From Coemansia sp. RSA 487 (lineage: Eukaryota > Kickxellomycota > Kickxellomycetes > Kickxellales > Kickxellaceae): a stretch of 31,623 nt of DNA. The translations under genes and the position numbers were made by a program. The stretch is from assembly GCA_027577595.1 (NCBI GenBank), contig JANBRJ010000136.1:1-31623 (forward strand). The letters are read 5' to 3'. Below are positions 16,276 to 26,501 of this stretch, piece by piece (within the stretch, counting starts at the first letter, position 1; every line of letters starts with the position of its first letter). The notes below the pieces were generated by a model, which saw only the letters and a list, made by a program, of their open reading frames with translations, did not search any database and was not told where the DNA came from.

Positions 16276-17814
16276 ATGATGCGCCCAGCACTGACAAAAG
16301 GTAAGCCAGACATGGTTGTCCCTCCCCACCCTCGCTGATCATTAGATTTCGTTTCGGATTCCATCAGTTAGCATTACTGAAATCTACTGCAATCCGTAAA
16401 TGTAGCGGCCGGTCGTTTTGCAAAGCAAGCGCATGTCAACGCGCTGCGCACATACGCAACCGAAGGCGGCAGCACTCGCCAGTACGGCGGGCTAAAGGAC
16501 CAGGACCGCATATTCACCAACCTGTATGGACAGCACGATTTCGGACTCAAAGGTGCGCTGAAACGCGGCGACTGGTACAAGACAAAGGAGCTCGTCCTGA
16601 AGGGCGAGGACTGGATCATCAACGAGATGAAGGCCAGCGGTATGCGCGGGCGTGGCGGCGCAGGGTTCCCGTCAGGACTCAAGTGGAGCTTTATGGGAAA
16701 GTCGTCGCCTGGCCGCCCACGGTACCTTGTCATCAACGCCGACGAGGGCGAGCCTGGTACGTGCAAGGACCGTGAGATCATGCGCCACGACCCGCACAAG
16801 CTGGTCGAGGGATGTCTTCTGGCTGGCCGCGCAATGTTCGCCAACGCCGCCTATATCTACATCCGTGGCGAGTTCTACAACGAAGCATCTAATATGCAGC
16901 AGGCGATCGACGAGGCGTACAAGGCTGGGCTTATTGGCAAGAACGCGTGTGGGTCTGGATACGACTTTGACATCTATGTGCACCGCGGAGCCGGTGCCTA
17001 TATCTGCGGCGAGGAGACCGCCCTTATCGAATCGCTTGAGGGCAAGCAGGGCAAGCCGCGTTTGAAGCCGCCCTTCCCTGCAGACACTGGTCTTTTTGGC
17101 TGCCCTACCACAGTCACCAACGTCGAAACCGTGGCAGCAGCGCCGACCATCCTGCGCCGCGGGGGCTCCTGGTTTGCCGGCTTTGGCGCACCGCGCAACT
17201 CGGGCACAAAGCTCTTTGCCATTTCGGGGCATGTAAACAACCCATGCACTGTCGAGGAAGAAATGTCGATTCCGCTGCGTGAGCTGATCGAGCGGCACTG
17301 CGGTGGCGTGCGTGGAGGCTGGGACAATCTGCTTGCAGTCATCCCTGGCGGCTCCTCGGTTCCTTTGTTGCCCAAACACCTGTGTGATACTGCGCTGATG
17401 GACTTTGACACCCTACGCGACATGCAGTCGGGTCTTGGTACGGCTGCCGTAATCGTCATGGACAAGAGCACCGACGTCGTGCAGGCGATTGCTCGGCTGG
17501 CCTCGTTCTACCGCCACGAGTCGTGTGGCCAGTGCACGCCGTGTCGCGAAGGTTCCAGGTGGCTCGACCTGATGATGGCTCGTTTCGTGCGTGGCGACGC
17601 AACCAAGGCTGAGATCGACCAGATCATCGAGATCACAAAGGAGATGGAAGGCCACACGATTTGTGCGCTGGCTGATGCTGCTGCCTGGCCTGTCCAGGGC
17701 CTGATCCGCCACTTCCGCCCAGAGGTTGAGAGGCGCCTTAAGGACGCGTCCATCGGCTCTCAGATCCGTTCCAACGCTAATTACCGCCCAGATCAGACCA
17801 TTGCCACTCTCTAA
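16276..17814 (+). CDS. NDUFV1: Complex I 51-kDa flavoprotein subunit NDUFV1 (NuoF), two exons
   Basis: Exon 1 is only 25 nt (16276-16300, MMRPALTK), exon 2 is 16406-17814; the 105-bp intron runs GTAAGC...TGTAG. The protein is 477 residues with an Arg/Ala-rich mitochondrial presequence at about 1-28. The FMN/NADH fold is marked by [13 protein letters not shown] (90-102), [17 protein letters not shown] and [19 protein letters not shown]. The N3 cluster ligands are C382, C385 and C388 ([11 protein letters not shown]) plus C428 (TICALAD). The subunit accepts hydride from NADH. Length and all motifs are normal, so it should be functional. The first exon holds only part of the targeting peptide, so the exon 1 start matters for import. 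Confidence 0.97.
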
Positions 17815-17916
17815 AGGGTGAATATCCAGGACATAAACCGGTGGATCCTGGTATTTTCCTGGGGCTTAATATGCTGGTTTGGTGATTTGGAAGGCACAAA
17901 AATATCAATTATAGAG

Positions 17917-19524
17917 TCAGCAGCTCAGAAATTCAAGTGTCTTTATCCTTGCCATCAGATAGTTTCTTATATCGACAGATGCTTCTTCTGACCACTTTAG
18001 TCTTTCATTATCCAAGCTCAACCTCTGAAGGTTGGAGCTGTACTGTTCAACAGGTTTCATATCACAGCTAACAAGACTCTGCGTTTCTGGCATCATACCA
18101 GACGTTCTGTTCGTGTTGATAACTGCAGACACTTTGCATACATTGATTGCAATAAGGTCAATCAAGCGAGGCAATCGCTTAATGAGATCCAACAATACTT
18201 CAAAATCGATCGTTTTTGCAATTGCCAGTTTCATTAGATAGTCCCACTGGAGCTTATTCACGTCCAGATAGTCGTCTTGCGCATATCCAATACTGAGAAA
18301 CGAGCTATCAGCCAATTCTGGAATGCTGAATATCTCGTTCGTAAATGTCGTAAAATCAACCAAAAGAATGCCCCTGTCATCATTGTCGTTATGCTCACTA
18401 CTCGAAATAGATGCGTATTTAGAAAAAACCTGTTGCACTGGTAGCGAATTTAGCCTTGGGTTGGTGAGCTCCACCTCTGCTTTGTCCATGATTGCCAGTT
18501 TGAATGTCTCTAACTTTTCGGAGAAAATAGTGGATGCGAGAAGTGAGCATGCAATAGGGCTAGCAAATGTGCGCAGATATTTAAGAGAAGGCATTGAGAG
18601 CTTCTGCTGTAGCTTTCCGCCGCTTGTGCGCCAAATCTCAATACCATCCACGTTTACACGGGGCAAAAACGATGTACCGAAGTACACATACTCTAGAGAC
18701 TCAAATAGTATGTTTCCTGTTTCGGGATCGGCAACAAATGAACTCCAGTCGAATCCAGACGAAACGGCCTCAAGCTCAAGGTGTTTTAAGGCATCAGTGC
18801 GTATGTATGGGAGTTTTACTCTGGGTTTAAGATAACAGTCAACATGCAGCGACCTAAGGTGTGTTGAAAACCCTTGTGTTGAATGCAAAGCCTCGGGTCT
18901 GCCGCTTACATTTACCAGCTGGTGCGCATAGTGCTTTATAAGCTCATCGGCCAAGTCCGTGTAAATAGTGTTACCAGTGATCCTACAGAAATTCACCGTA
19001 TCTATTCTTGGTACCAGGCTTGCAAACCTTCCAGCAATATCAATCATCTTACTAGCTTCCAACGACATGTCGCTATCTTCGTAAGAGACCGACTGTGGCC
19101 CTGCAAATACCTCGAGTTCTAAGTCTCTGGCATTAGCCAGTGCTTTGCCGCAGTTCTCAAACTCATAGCATATCATTTCCAAGATTGAGATTGCATTGAA
19201 GCAAAAGTAAATTCCTATCTTGATTGACTTTGGTCTGCATTTGTGCTTGTGCCAAGAGATGAATTCAATGTTGGAATCCATAGTCACCTTGGTTTTCTTT
19301 CCTACTGTGGAGTAGTTGTAGGCATTTCCAAACAGACTCCCTCGGTCTGAGCATTTTATTATCATCTGTCTACATACATGGGGCAATGCAAGCGCCCGCC
19401 ACCTCCTACATACATGTGCCAAATATATCCGCCACCGCCATTCTATCAAGCTGCTTGTTGTGTCATCTGTGATTTTCCGAATAATTAGTTCAATAAGCTC
19501 AGGTAACAAAACATCGATACCCAT
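17917..19524 (-). CDS. F-box protein with leucine-rich-like repeats
   Basis: A 535-residue protein. An F-box-like helix bundle fills residues 3-50: LLPELIELIIRKI, then YLAHVCRRWRALALPHVCR, the classic core. The rest alternates hydrophobic strands and helices in irregular leucine-rich units (THLRSLHVDC, DALKHLELEAV, PSLKYLRTFA, EKLETFKLAI, SNLQRLSLDN). Such proteins present substrates to SCF ubiquitin ligases through Skp1; here the substrate is unknown. Large families of this F-box type are known in some early-diverging fungi, and this may be a lineage-specific member. Codon use is more AT-rich than the complex I genes next door. Single exon from ATG; no frame break. Convergent with NDUFV1, only about 100 bp between stop codons. 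Confidence 0.75.
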   Translation of the reverse strand: MGIDVLLPELIELIIRKITDDTTSSLIEWRWRIYLAHVCRRWRALALPHVCRQMIIKCSDRGSLFGNAYNYSTVGKKTKVTMDSNIEFISWHKHKCRPKSIKIGIYFCFNAISILEMICYEFENCGKALANARDLELEVFAGPQSVSYEDSDMSLEASKMIDIAGRFASLVPRIDTVNFCRITGNTIYTDLADELIKHYAHQLVNVSGRPEALHSTQGFSTHLRSLHVDCYLKPRVKLPYIRTDALKHLELEAVSSGFDWSSFVADPETGNILFESLEYVYFGTSFLPRVNVDGIEIWRTSGGKLQQKLSMPSLKYLRTFASPIACSLLASTIFSEKLETFKLAIMDKAEVELTNPRLNSLPVQQVFSKYASISSSEHNDNDDRGILLVDFTTFTNEIFSIPELADSSFLSIGYAQDDYLDVNKLQWDYLMKLAIAKTIDFEVLLDLIKRLPRLIDLIAINVCKVSAVINTNRTSGMMPETQSLVSCDMKPVEQYSSNLQRLSLDNERLKWSEEASVDIRNYLMARIKTLEFLSC

Positions 19525-20096
19525 TCTTGCTAAAGTAACAGTAAAACAACCTCCAATAGTACACGAAGAGAAATGAAGAAGAGAGAAACTTGTGAAAAGA
19601 AGGAAAGTGCTTGCCTATTTATCCAGATAAGCGTTGAGATGCGCAAGACATTGCTAGCCAACTACTTTCTTTTTACCTTTCAGAATTTCAATTTAGCACA
19701 AAGCTTTTATTTATATTATAATGGAAGTTGAAAATAAATAAAAGGCTTTCTGCAAAGATTTCCCTTTTTGAGCTTTGCACATAAAATAGCTAGCTAATCC
19801 GTGCGTATCTGTCGATACCGTTAATTGTTTTGAAGTTGTAAGCCAGAATATGGCGCATACCATATAAGAATGTCTGAACAGTAAAACATCTAGTTGAATT
19901 TTAATATCGAAAGCAACATTTTTGCGATGTTTGTTCTAGCTCTTATGTTTAGTTTCATTTTGATACTATGGATTATTGAAGAGTGGAGTTTTTGAAACAT
20001 ACTGAGAAAAGAGAGAGAAAAGAAAGGTAAGGAAAAGAAAAGAAAGTAGTAAAATGTTGCTGGTATTCGCAGTCTGAAAAGGATATCTGGAAAGAT
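19525..20096. other. AT-rich intergenic with purine tract
   Basis: The promoter side of the F-box gene (GATAAATAG on the minus strand near 19617-19625 is TATA-like). A purine-only stretch of mainly GAAAA units runs from about 20003 to 20047. No gene is seen. Confidence 0.45.
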
Positions 20097-21892
20097 CTAT
20101 GCTGGTGTGCGGCGGGCATAGAAAAGCATATCCGCCCTTACAGATAGCACACGCACAATGCTGACCTCGATAGCGCTTTCGCCGGACTTGTAGAGATTCC
20201 AGACCTCCTGCGATGTCTTGATGTAGATGGCGTATCGGTCCTTGCCGATATCAGCCCCGTCGTGTACAGCCACCGCATAGAGGTCATAGTCCGTGGCTTT
20301 GGTACCCTGGTGCTGTGTGCTGAGATAAGGTTTCGTGTTGAGCCTTCTCGGGAACCATATGTGGTGCACGTGCTTATTAACGTGGAAGGATCCACGGAAG
20401 TACTCGAGCTGGATCGCCAGCATCTGCGGCAGGGAGTGGGACATCCTTCTCCGTGTCTGGCCGCCAGACACTCCTCTTCGACACTCCCTGCAAGATATTT
20501 TGCTGGACCTGCTAAGTTCTGCTGTGTGTATACGCGGCCAGCGCTTGCTCGACGCAGGAGAGTGCCTGTGCATTGATGGCCAGGAAGGGCTGCGTATCGA
20601 AAGTAACCGATGTGCAGCCTCGCGCTCTGCAGAAATCCAAGATACATTCCTTGAACGCAAACATACTCATAGCAAGATTGTCGTTCCGATGCAGCTGAAG
20701 AAGCTGGCTGAGGGAAAGGTGATGGCTTCTCGCCGTACTTTTCCTAGACATTATGTGACAGATTAGATGGTACATAGTGTAGTCGTTGTAAGAAAGGTCT
20801 AGCACCACCGACTCCTTGTTAACGACTTCGTAGTCTGAGTCGGCGTCATCCGCGTCAAGCATCATATAGCTCTTGTCGCTACCACTAGTCCAGATGCTGC
20901 TGGTATCGAGGGGGCTGAAGGTGCTGAAGATGCTGTTGGTGTTATCGTAGTTGTCGCTGACATCAGCCTCACCGCTGGCGCCGCTCAGGCTGCTGATACC
21001 GCTCTCTCTGGTGCTGACAGAACTATCCCTACTGATATGCCTCCCGCTGCTGTCGCTGCAATTGCTTCTGCCGGCACCGCATTGGATGTTCTCGCCGTCA
21101 AGTCCGCCGTTGCAGACGTTGTTGTTGCTGTACTCACATACGGGGCACCTTCTACCAGCGGAGATCCTGGTAGTCAGTGAGGAAAGTCGGCAGCTAATGA
21201 ATTCACTATATTCAGCCCCTCTTCTGTCGAAGACCCCGGAACCTTGGTAGTAGAAGCCCTGGCCACTTCAGTGCTTAGCGCAACACGAACGCAGCTGACG
21301 TTAACTTGAGCAGCGTAGCTAGAAGAAGAATAAGAAGGCACGAGCTCAGTGCTGCAGGCATTGAGAGAGGAGTAGTAGTCGCCGTTGATAGAGCCGATAG
21401 CAGAAGTCGAGAAGAGGTGGCTGTGAGCGAATGAGCCGTCTGCGGGCGCTTCGTCATTGTTGCTGTCGGTCCGATCAGAGGCGTCAGCCTGAGCCTTCCT
21501 GCGCCTAGCTACCAAAATGGTGAGATAGCTAGATATAGCCCCAGCCATTATTAGCCCCTGAGGCCGCTAATCAGGATAGAACATCTGTGCAAAGGAAGCA
21601 CATCCTGGCTGTCGTTAGTGTTGTCGGCATGTGGAGGCGGAGGAGTAGGAATGGGGTCTGCGATTGACGCTGCAGTGTCAAAATCAGGGGATGAGAGGAT
21701 GTAGTGCACTTCATCGGAAGGCTCCGGTTTATGCTCCAAGGAAATGGCATCCTAATAATCAATGTAGCTGGTGCCGATAGTCATAATGCTGTGTGCCAGG
21801 ACACCGATGATTGTTAGGCTAATGATGTTGTGGACACTATCCTCGAGGAAGCCCAGCCCAAAGAACTATGCTTGCTCAGCGAGGGCAAGCAT
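20097..21892 (-). pseudogene. Decayed ubiquitin-specific protease, membrane-anchored USP30/Ubp1 type
   Basis: Pieces of one USP appear in order on the minus strand, in different frames. N-terminal piece (from ATG 21892): FFGLGFLED then a hydrophobic helix IISLTIIGVLAHSIMTIG, with in-frame stops at 21868-21866 and 21754-21752. Next SGLRG, broken at about 21552, continuing one frame over as LIMAGAISSYLTIL: the usual GL-x-NLGNTCF-x-NS Cys box, with Cys read as Ser. Then, from 21180, a third frame holds CPVC and an acidic Ser-rich insert, and ends at 20512 after TFDTQPFLAI...CVEQALAAYT. A last frame has ISCRECRRG, LPQMLAIQLEYF, YDLYAVAVHDG and RADMLFYAR, the USP C-terminal boxes. The catalytic GHY reads DRY. 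Stops, shifts and loss of both catalytic residues point to a dead gene; an intron or sequence error could explain some breaks, but not the lost residues. Confidence 0.65.
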
Positions 21893-22692
21893 GAAAGAAA
21901 TAACAACAAAAGCAAAGATCGTTGTGAAATGCCAAAATGTAGTGAGTAGAGATGATATTTTTGCAAGAGGTCAACAACGAGGAAAAAACGAAGAGTGGGC
22001 GCGGTCAAGGGCTTATTATACATGTCCCGTTGCCAGCTTGCCATTCCAACCTCGTGGCTTTGCGTTCTAGGACGGTGCTACTTTCAAAGTAGTCCAATTC
22101 CTGTATTAAAACCCTCCCAAATAATTGTATGGCTCTTTTCACTGTTCATATAGGTACGGCCTGTTTTTAGAAAATAAAGCCACCCACCACAAAATGACAT
22201 GGGCTATTAGGACTTTGAACTCTAGTTAATCAAATGACCCAACAGCACAATAATCTGCTTTTCGAATTAGATGTTCATGCTTTAATATTTTGAAACTGAA
22301 TTCTCTTAAAAATAAGCACTTGCAGAAATACAACACTTTCAAATTCAACAAGGCCAGATATATTGATATACATCCCGGCTTAAGTTCTTGGATACTCTAT
22401 TTTAACAAACTCAGCGAATTATGCCAAAGGACCATGACTCAGCAACTAGCTGTGATAAGTTAGTCTTGTAATCTTACAAGATTTGGATGATGTGAATAAA
22501 GCGATTTTAGGGCGGCGCCTGTTTCAAAGGAGAATTTTTCCATACTTGTGTATTTTGTATTTGTATAATATATTTTAAAAATCAATTTTCTGTTAAAATA
22601 AATATAGAGCGTGTTTGTGCTACCCTACGACAAAGAAACAGGAAATATAAAACCATCTCCATGCGTGCTTGTCGCCCCAGCTGAAAGTAGAG
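21893..22692. other. AT-rich intergenic region
   Basis: No gene supported. A frame on the plus strand over 21771-22070 overlaps the USP relic and is its shadow. A small hairpin TCTTGTAATCTTACAAGA is at about 22464-22481. The 3' end of the small UBL gene lies at its right edge. Confidence 0.4.
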
Positions 22693-22992
22693 CTAGCTCT
22701 TTTGTACGATTTTAAAAGCTACGTTTTGGTTGTATACAGTTGAGCCATTGCAGATTCCTTTACTTGCGATAGTAGCCTGCTCATTAGATGAATCCAAAGC
22801 TCTATCTCCAAACTTTATAGGTTTATTCAATTTATAGCATTCTATTTTCTTTCCTGAGCCCTTACACGATTCATTTGCCTCTTTTATACCTTTATTCATT
22901 TTCTTGAGATGCTTTTCAATCTCATCTCTCAAGTCTTCTACCGTGTCGTTCATTTTTATAGAAATAATTACTGGTTTAATTGCTATTGGCAT
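22693..22992 (-). CDS. Small ubiquitin-like (beta-grasp) protein (99 aa)
   Basis: An ATG-started gene of 99 residues. Pattern: strand AIKPVIISIKM, turn NDTVEDLRDEIEKHLKKM (the helix 1 region, cf. the TIENVKAKIQ helix of ubiquitin), a Lys/Gly-rich loop, strand KIECYKL, IKFGDRAL, then IASKGICNGSTVYNQNVAFKIV. The last part corresponds to ubiquitin's YNIQKESTLHLVLR, with the short ICNGSTV turn frequently seen in UBL domains. No Gly-Gly and no tail: it ends QKS. I judge this a ubiquitin-fold protein that cannot be conjugated in the usual way. It is not clearly closer to any of the other small proteins in the window. TATAAATA lies about 165 bp upstream on the minus strand. Confidence 0.6.
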   Translation of the reverse strand: MPIAIKPVIISIKMNDTVEDLRDEIEKHLKKMNKGIKEANESCKGSGKKIECYKLNKPIKFGDRALDSSNEQATIASKGICNGSTVYNQNVAFKIVQKS

Positions 22993-23744
22993 CGTTAATG
23001 ACTAAATAACACTGTTGCTCTTGTCAAATATGTAATGATGTTGCCAGAATTAAACGTTAAACAAGAAATACCTGTCTGTAGTGACAAATGGAAAATGCAG
23101 CTAATATTGTGGATGTGCTGAAAAATAAAATGCAGCAGAGGCGCCGGCCAAAGTATTTATACATGTAGCAAAGCCAAGAAAGGGGCTACTGTTGATGAAA
23201 TATGCGTACGCAAAATCTAAACCAACCTTGGCATTCTGATTGCTCTTTTTGTCTTCTAATGTATTGACACGAATGTTCTGTATAGAAAAACAGCTCTCCA
23301 GTCAGCGGTGGAAAGTAGCACTGGTGACACAAATATATTAAAGAATCCCTCGACATCCGTCGTTTAGCCTGCGGATTATTCTATGGAATCACAACAAAGC
23401 TCTTACTTTGGTTGTAATTCCCTTTGCGCTTTGTTTTTTCTTGAAAAGCTTGGAAAGACAAACATACAAAGTGAAAAAGACAGACTTATCTGATCGGAAA
23501 ATCCGATGGGTTTTTCGAGCTACAAGCCAGTTTTCTTTTTTATCAGATCGCAAACTCTGTGCATTCAAGCCAATGTTAATAGGCCACATTGTCTATACAT
23601 TTACCATAGGATATTCCGACAAAATGTGCGAATGGAGGCAGAGTGAGCTCCACTATTATTATTATTATTATTATTATTCATCTCGAAAATGCGAATATGG
23701 TGCCATACTCCAAATAATATTTATTTAGCCATTCGATGTGTAAT
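22993..23744. other. AT-rich intergenic with ATT microsatellite
   Basis: Upstream of the UBL gene and downstream of the TPR-like gene. Contains an ATT repeat (about 8 units) at 23656-23678. TTATCTGATCGG (23489-23500) and TTATCAGATCG (about 23540-23550) form an imperfect inverted pair and resemble the repeat near 11830. No gene is seen. Confidence 0.45.
23154..23161 (-). promoter_or_regulatory. TATA box of the 99-residue UBL gene
   Basis: TATAAATA on the minus strand, about 162-169 bp before the ATG at 22992; same spacing class as the other UBL-like genes. Confidence 0.5.
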
Positions 23745-24794
23745 CTACAAATCCGACACATTTTTCTCTTCGGCTTTATCGTCATCGAGCGCCATGTCTT
23801 TATCAGCGTCGTCACCAAGGCGGCCCACCACCCATCGAACTGATTCGCGCAAGTCTTTGGTATCGCAGCTTTCCAAAAGCTCTGCGCCATGCGACTTATC
23901 GAAAGTAGATTCTTTGATGCAAGCGCTCCAAACAAGATTGCTATCGCCAGTGCAGCCGCCTTTTGAGTATTTGTCGTGTTGCGACAGGTGCAGATTCAGT
24001 GCGGATATTGCATTCTCTAGTAGCTCGTCTTCTTGTAAGCGCTTTCTCTTAACAGCAACTGGTGTATCCTTCCAGTTCTTGCACGCCTCGATGATGTTAT
24101 GCGATCTATAGAATGCACGCAGTGCCAGTCGCAACCAAATATCCCGAATAGATTTGACATTGTTTATCGAATGGGTATTGAAGAGAGCCACAAGTGTTTT
24201 GCCCAAGAGTTCCCACACAGACGCATCCTGACGGCGCTCCTCCAGATATTCGACATGTTGAGCAAGCGCCATGGCATGTTGCCCCAGCGCAGTAAGCACC
24301 TCTGCGAGAAAGTAATTATACCCGGGGTTCTTGCCACCGCACTGCAGGTACCAGTCGTAGAAAAATCGAGCGGATTCCAAGTCGCCTATCCGCATAGCAG
24401 ACTTGGCGCCAATCTCAAGCACCTCGCGCAACGTGGCCACACGTAGATTCTTCTGCTTTTTTGCGACAAATCCATAGACCGTTTTCTTACAAAGAGAACA
24501 TGCTTTGGCATAGTCTTGGGTAAAGTACATACGCTGTACAGTAAATGTAATCTCGTCAAGCCCTGCATGCCGCGAGACCCAGTCCTCGGCGCTTAGCTCA
24601 TCTGAGAAATCGTACCAGCGGTCCTCGTCTATTCTAGGGAAAAAGTTTATCTTTTTGACGTCAAAGGCGACTTTGCGGTCGCGTGTAGCGTTGAACAGTC
24701 CGCTGTCCTCGTCTTCGCTATCTGAAAATGCTGCAAACTGGAAGAATCCGTGCGAGTCTTCGAGCTGCTCGTCTGAATTGTTATGTGTTGTCAT
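23745..24794 (-). CDS. TPR-like helical-repeat protein, possibly related to animal C8orf76
   Basis: 349 residues from the ATG at 24794 (MTTHNNSDE); an upstream TTG is not a plausible start. An acidic N-terminus (FSDSEDEDSG) is followed by RWYDFSDELSAEDWV, then paired amphipathic helices: DYAKACSLCKK, VLEIGAKSAMRIGDLESARFFYDWYL, YFLAEVLTALGQHAMALAQHVEYLEER, ASVWELLGKTLVALF and DIWLRLALRAFYRS. This is the style of tetratricopeptide repeats. The WY-F...helix pairs remind me of animal C8orf76, whose role is unknown; that link is from memory and weak. The tail is acidic. Likely a soluble scaffold. Divergent from RPN9 with about 315 bp between start codons. Confidence 0.6.
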   Translation of the reverse strand: MTTHNNSDEQLEDSHGFFQFAAFSDSEDEDSGLFNATRDRKVAFDVKKINFFPRIDEDRWYDFSDELSAEDWVSRHAGLDEITFTVQRMYFTQDYAKACSLCKKTVYGFVAKKQKNLRVATLREVLEIGAKSAMRIGDLESARFFYDWYLQCGGKNPGYNYFLAEVLTALGQHAMALAQHVEYLEERRQDASVWELLGKTLVALFNTHSINNVKSIRDIWLRLALRAFYRSHNIIEACKNWKDTPVAVKRKRLQEDELLENAISALNLHLSQHDKYSKGGCTGDSNLVWSACIKESTFDKSHGAELLESCDTKDLRESVRWVVGRLGDDADKDMALDDDKAEEKNVSDL

Positions 24795-25108
24795 TAGCAA
24801 TGAAAATTATATACACAAGAGCTATTGTGAAACAGAAAAAGCTCTAAATCGCTTTAGATCAATTTTTTTCAGCTATTGAAAAATACATAGTTTGTATCAA
24901 GTGTCACAGGTGACAAGGCAGTAATGTCGTTTGTGGCACTTACAAACACAAAAGAGTAACTGAAATCGTCATCATACGCGACAGTATTTTGTTTTATGTT
25001 TTCTCAATCTTGAATTTTCATTCTTCTCTTCTACATTATTTTAGCTGTGTTCAAAAATTAGCATTGTTTATAACCTATTCCTAAGCTTCTTGAGCGAATC
25101 AACTTCAA
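24795..25108. other. Bidirectional promoter region, TPR-like gene / RPN9
   Basis: A short AT-rich space between divergent ATGs at 24794 (minus) and 25109 (plus). GGTGACAAGGC at 24908-24918 resembles the fungal proteasome-associated control element (GGTGGCAAA) of Rpn4-type regulators with one or two mismatches, 191 bp before RPN9. Functional use is inference. Confidence 0.35.
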
Positions 25109-26372
25109 ATGGATGTCGACAATCCCGCACACAGCTACTTGCAACAGCAGCAGAATGAAGTGCCCAGCGCGCTAGCCCAGTACTTTCGGGAATTTGAGGA
25201 CCTCTACGAGAGAAAGTAAGCAGATTCTCAAAGACTGTGCATTCGCAATGTGCTTGTATTCACCAACAACACTCAAATTAACGCTCGGTTGTCATCCTGT
25301 TTGCAAATTTTGAAATTTATCCTTGTGTAGATTGTGGCACCAGCTTACAAAAAAAGTCGAAGCGTTTATCAACATCCCAGAGGCCGCGCCCTATCGCATC
25401 GGACTGTACAATGAGTTTGTGAAGGACTGGCAAAAGCACATGAACAAGGTGAAGCTTGTTCTCTTTGCCCTGGCAGCAGCGCGTCAGTTCGACAGTGTTC
25501 CCGAGGCCGCGGAGTTTATGACAAAGATAGCCGAGGACGTGGATACGCCCGAGACACAGGAGGCGTATGTGCTGGCGTCGCTTGAGAGTGCCAATTTCAA
25601 GCTGCTGCTCAACGACCTAGATTCGACGCGCGATGTTCTTGACTTGTGCCAAAAGAAGATCGAGTTGTTCGCGGTAGTCGATCCTGTTATCTATGCGAGC
25701 TTCTATCGTGTCTGTGCAGACTACTATAAGGCGAAGGCGTCCTTTGGACAGTACTACAAGAACGCACTTCTTCTACTGGCCTGCATCGACATCCAGGAGC
25801 TGAGTGCAGAGGACCGTGCGCAGCGGGCCTACGATCTGTGCATTGCTGCACTGCTAAGCGACAACATTTACAACTTTGGAGATCTTCTGTCGCACCCTAT
25901 CCTTGGCTCGCTCAAGGGCACGGAACACGAGTGGATGGTCGCTCTGCTTTTGGCGTTCACCTCTGGCGATATTGCCAAATATGAGTCGATGGCTAGTAGT
26001 CTCCACTCGCAGCCACTGCTGAAGCAACAAGAAGCGATGCTAGAGCAAAAAATCCGGCTGATGGCGCTCATCGAGTCCATGTTTAAGCGGCAGGGTGCAG
26101 GCACGCGCCTGGTTCCGTTTAACGCGATTGCAGCTGAGACTAAAATGCCTATCAACGATATCGAGCACCTTATTATGAAGGCGCTATCGCTGGGTTTGAT
26201 TCGTGGCAGCATCGATCAGGTCGACAAGCAGGTCACGGTGCAGTGGGTGCAGCCGCGCTACCTTGGAAAGGACCAGATCCAAAGTCTTGTTGACCGCCTG
26301 TCGCAGTGGGAGTCGCATGTTAAGAACACTGCTCAGAAAATGAGCCAGACGGCGCCGGAGCTGTTTGCCTGA
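25109..26372 (+). CDS. RPN9: 26S proteasome lid subunit Rpn9 (PSMD13), two exons
   Basis: Exon 1 is 25109-25215 (MDVDNPAHSYLQ...EDLYERK), exon 2 is 25331-26372; the intron (115 bp) runs GTAAGC...GTGTAG and splits an AAA codon, restoring ERKLWHQLTKKV. The 382-residue length fits the family (376 human, 393 yeast). N-terminal helical repeats come first; a PCI domain occupies about residues 200-345 (LLLAFTSGDIAKYES..., IPFNAI-like TRLVPFNAIAAETKM, DIEHLIMKALSLGLIRGSIDQ, VTVQWVQPRYL). Rpn9 is a lid scaffold that helps join Rpn10 and supports lid assembly. The PCI winged helix and length are intact. Its 3' end converges on the heme lyase gene with 130 bp between. Confidence 0.94.
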
Positions 26373-26501
26373 TATCAATTCGCGCATGGTGCACTGAACT
26401 CGATCACCTTAACAATCCATCTAGCAGTTTCCACAAATAAACACTATATTATTAGAAAGCAACAGTTTAGCTACTTCTCAGTCGATACTAGCGAGAGGCT
26501 G

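Noticed and set aside
16672-17379. 235-codon minus-strand frame
   Set aside because: Shadow of NDUFV1, whose motifs are all intact on the plus strand.
20514-20536. A 22-bp intron joining two USP frames (GTATAC...TTAG)
   Set aside because: Splicing it out would restore the frame, but 22 bp is far shorter than the 97-125 bp introns seen here and than spliceosomal minima; other breaks remain anyway.
20951-21250. Leucine-rich plus-strand frame
   Set aside because: It starts without a plausible promoter and is the shadow of the Ser/Asp-rich insert of the USP relic.
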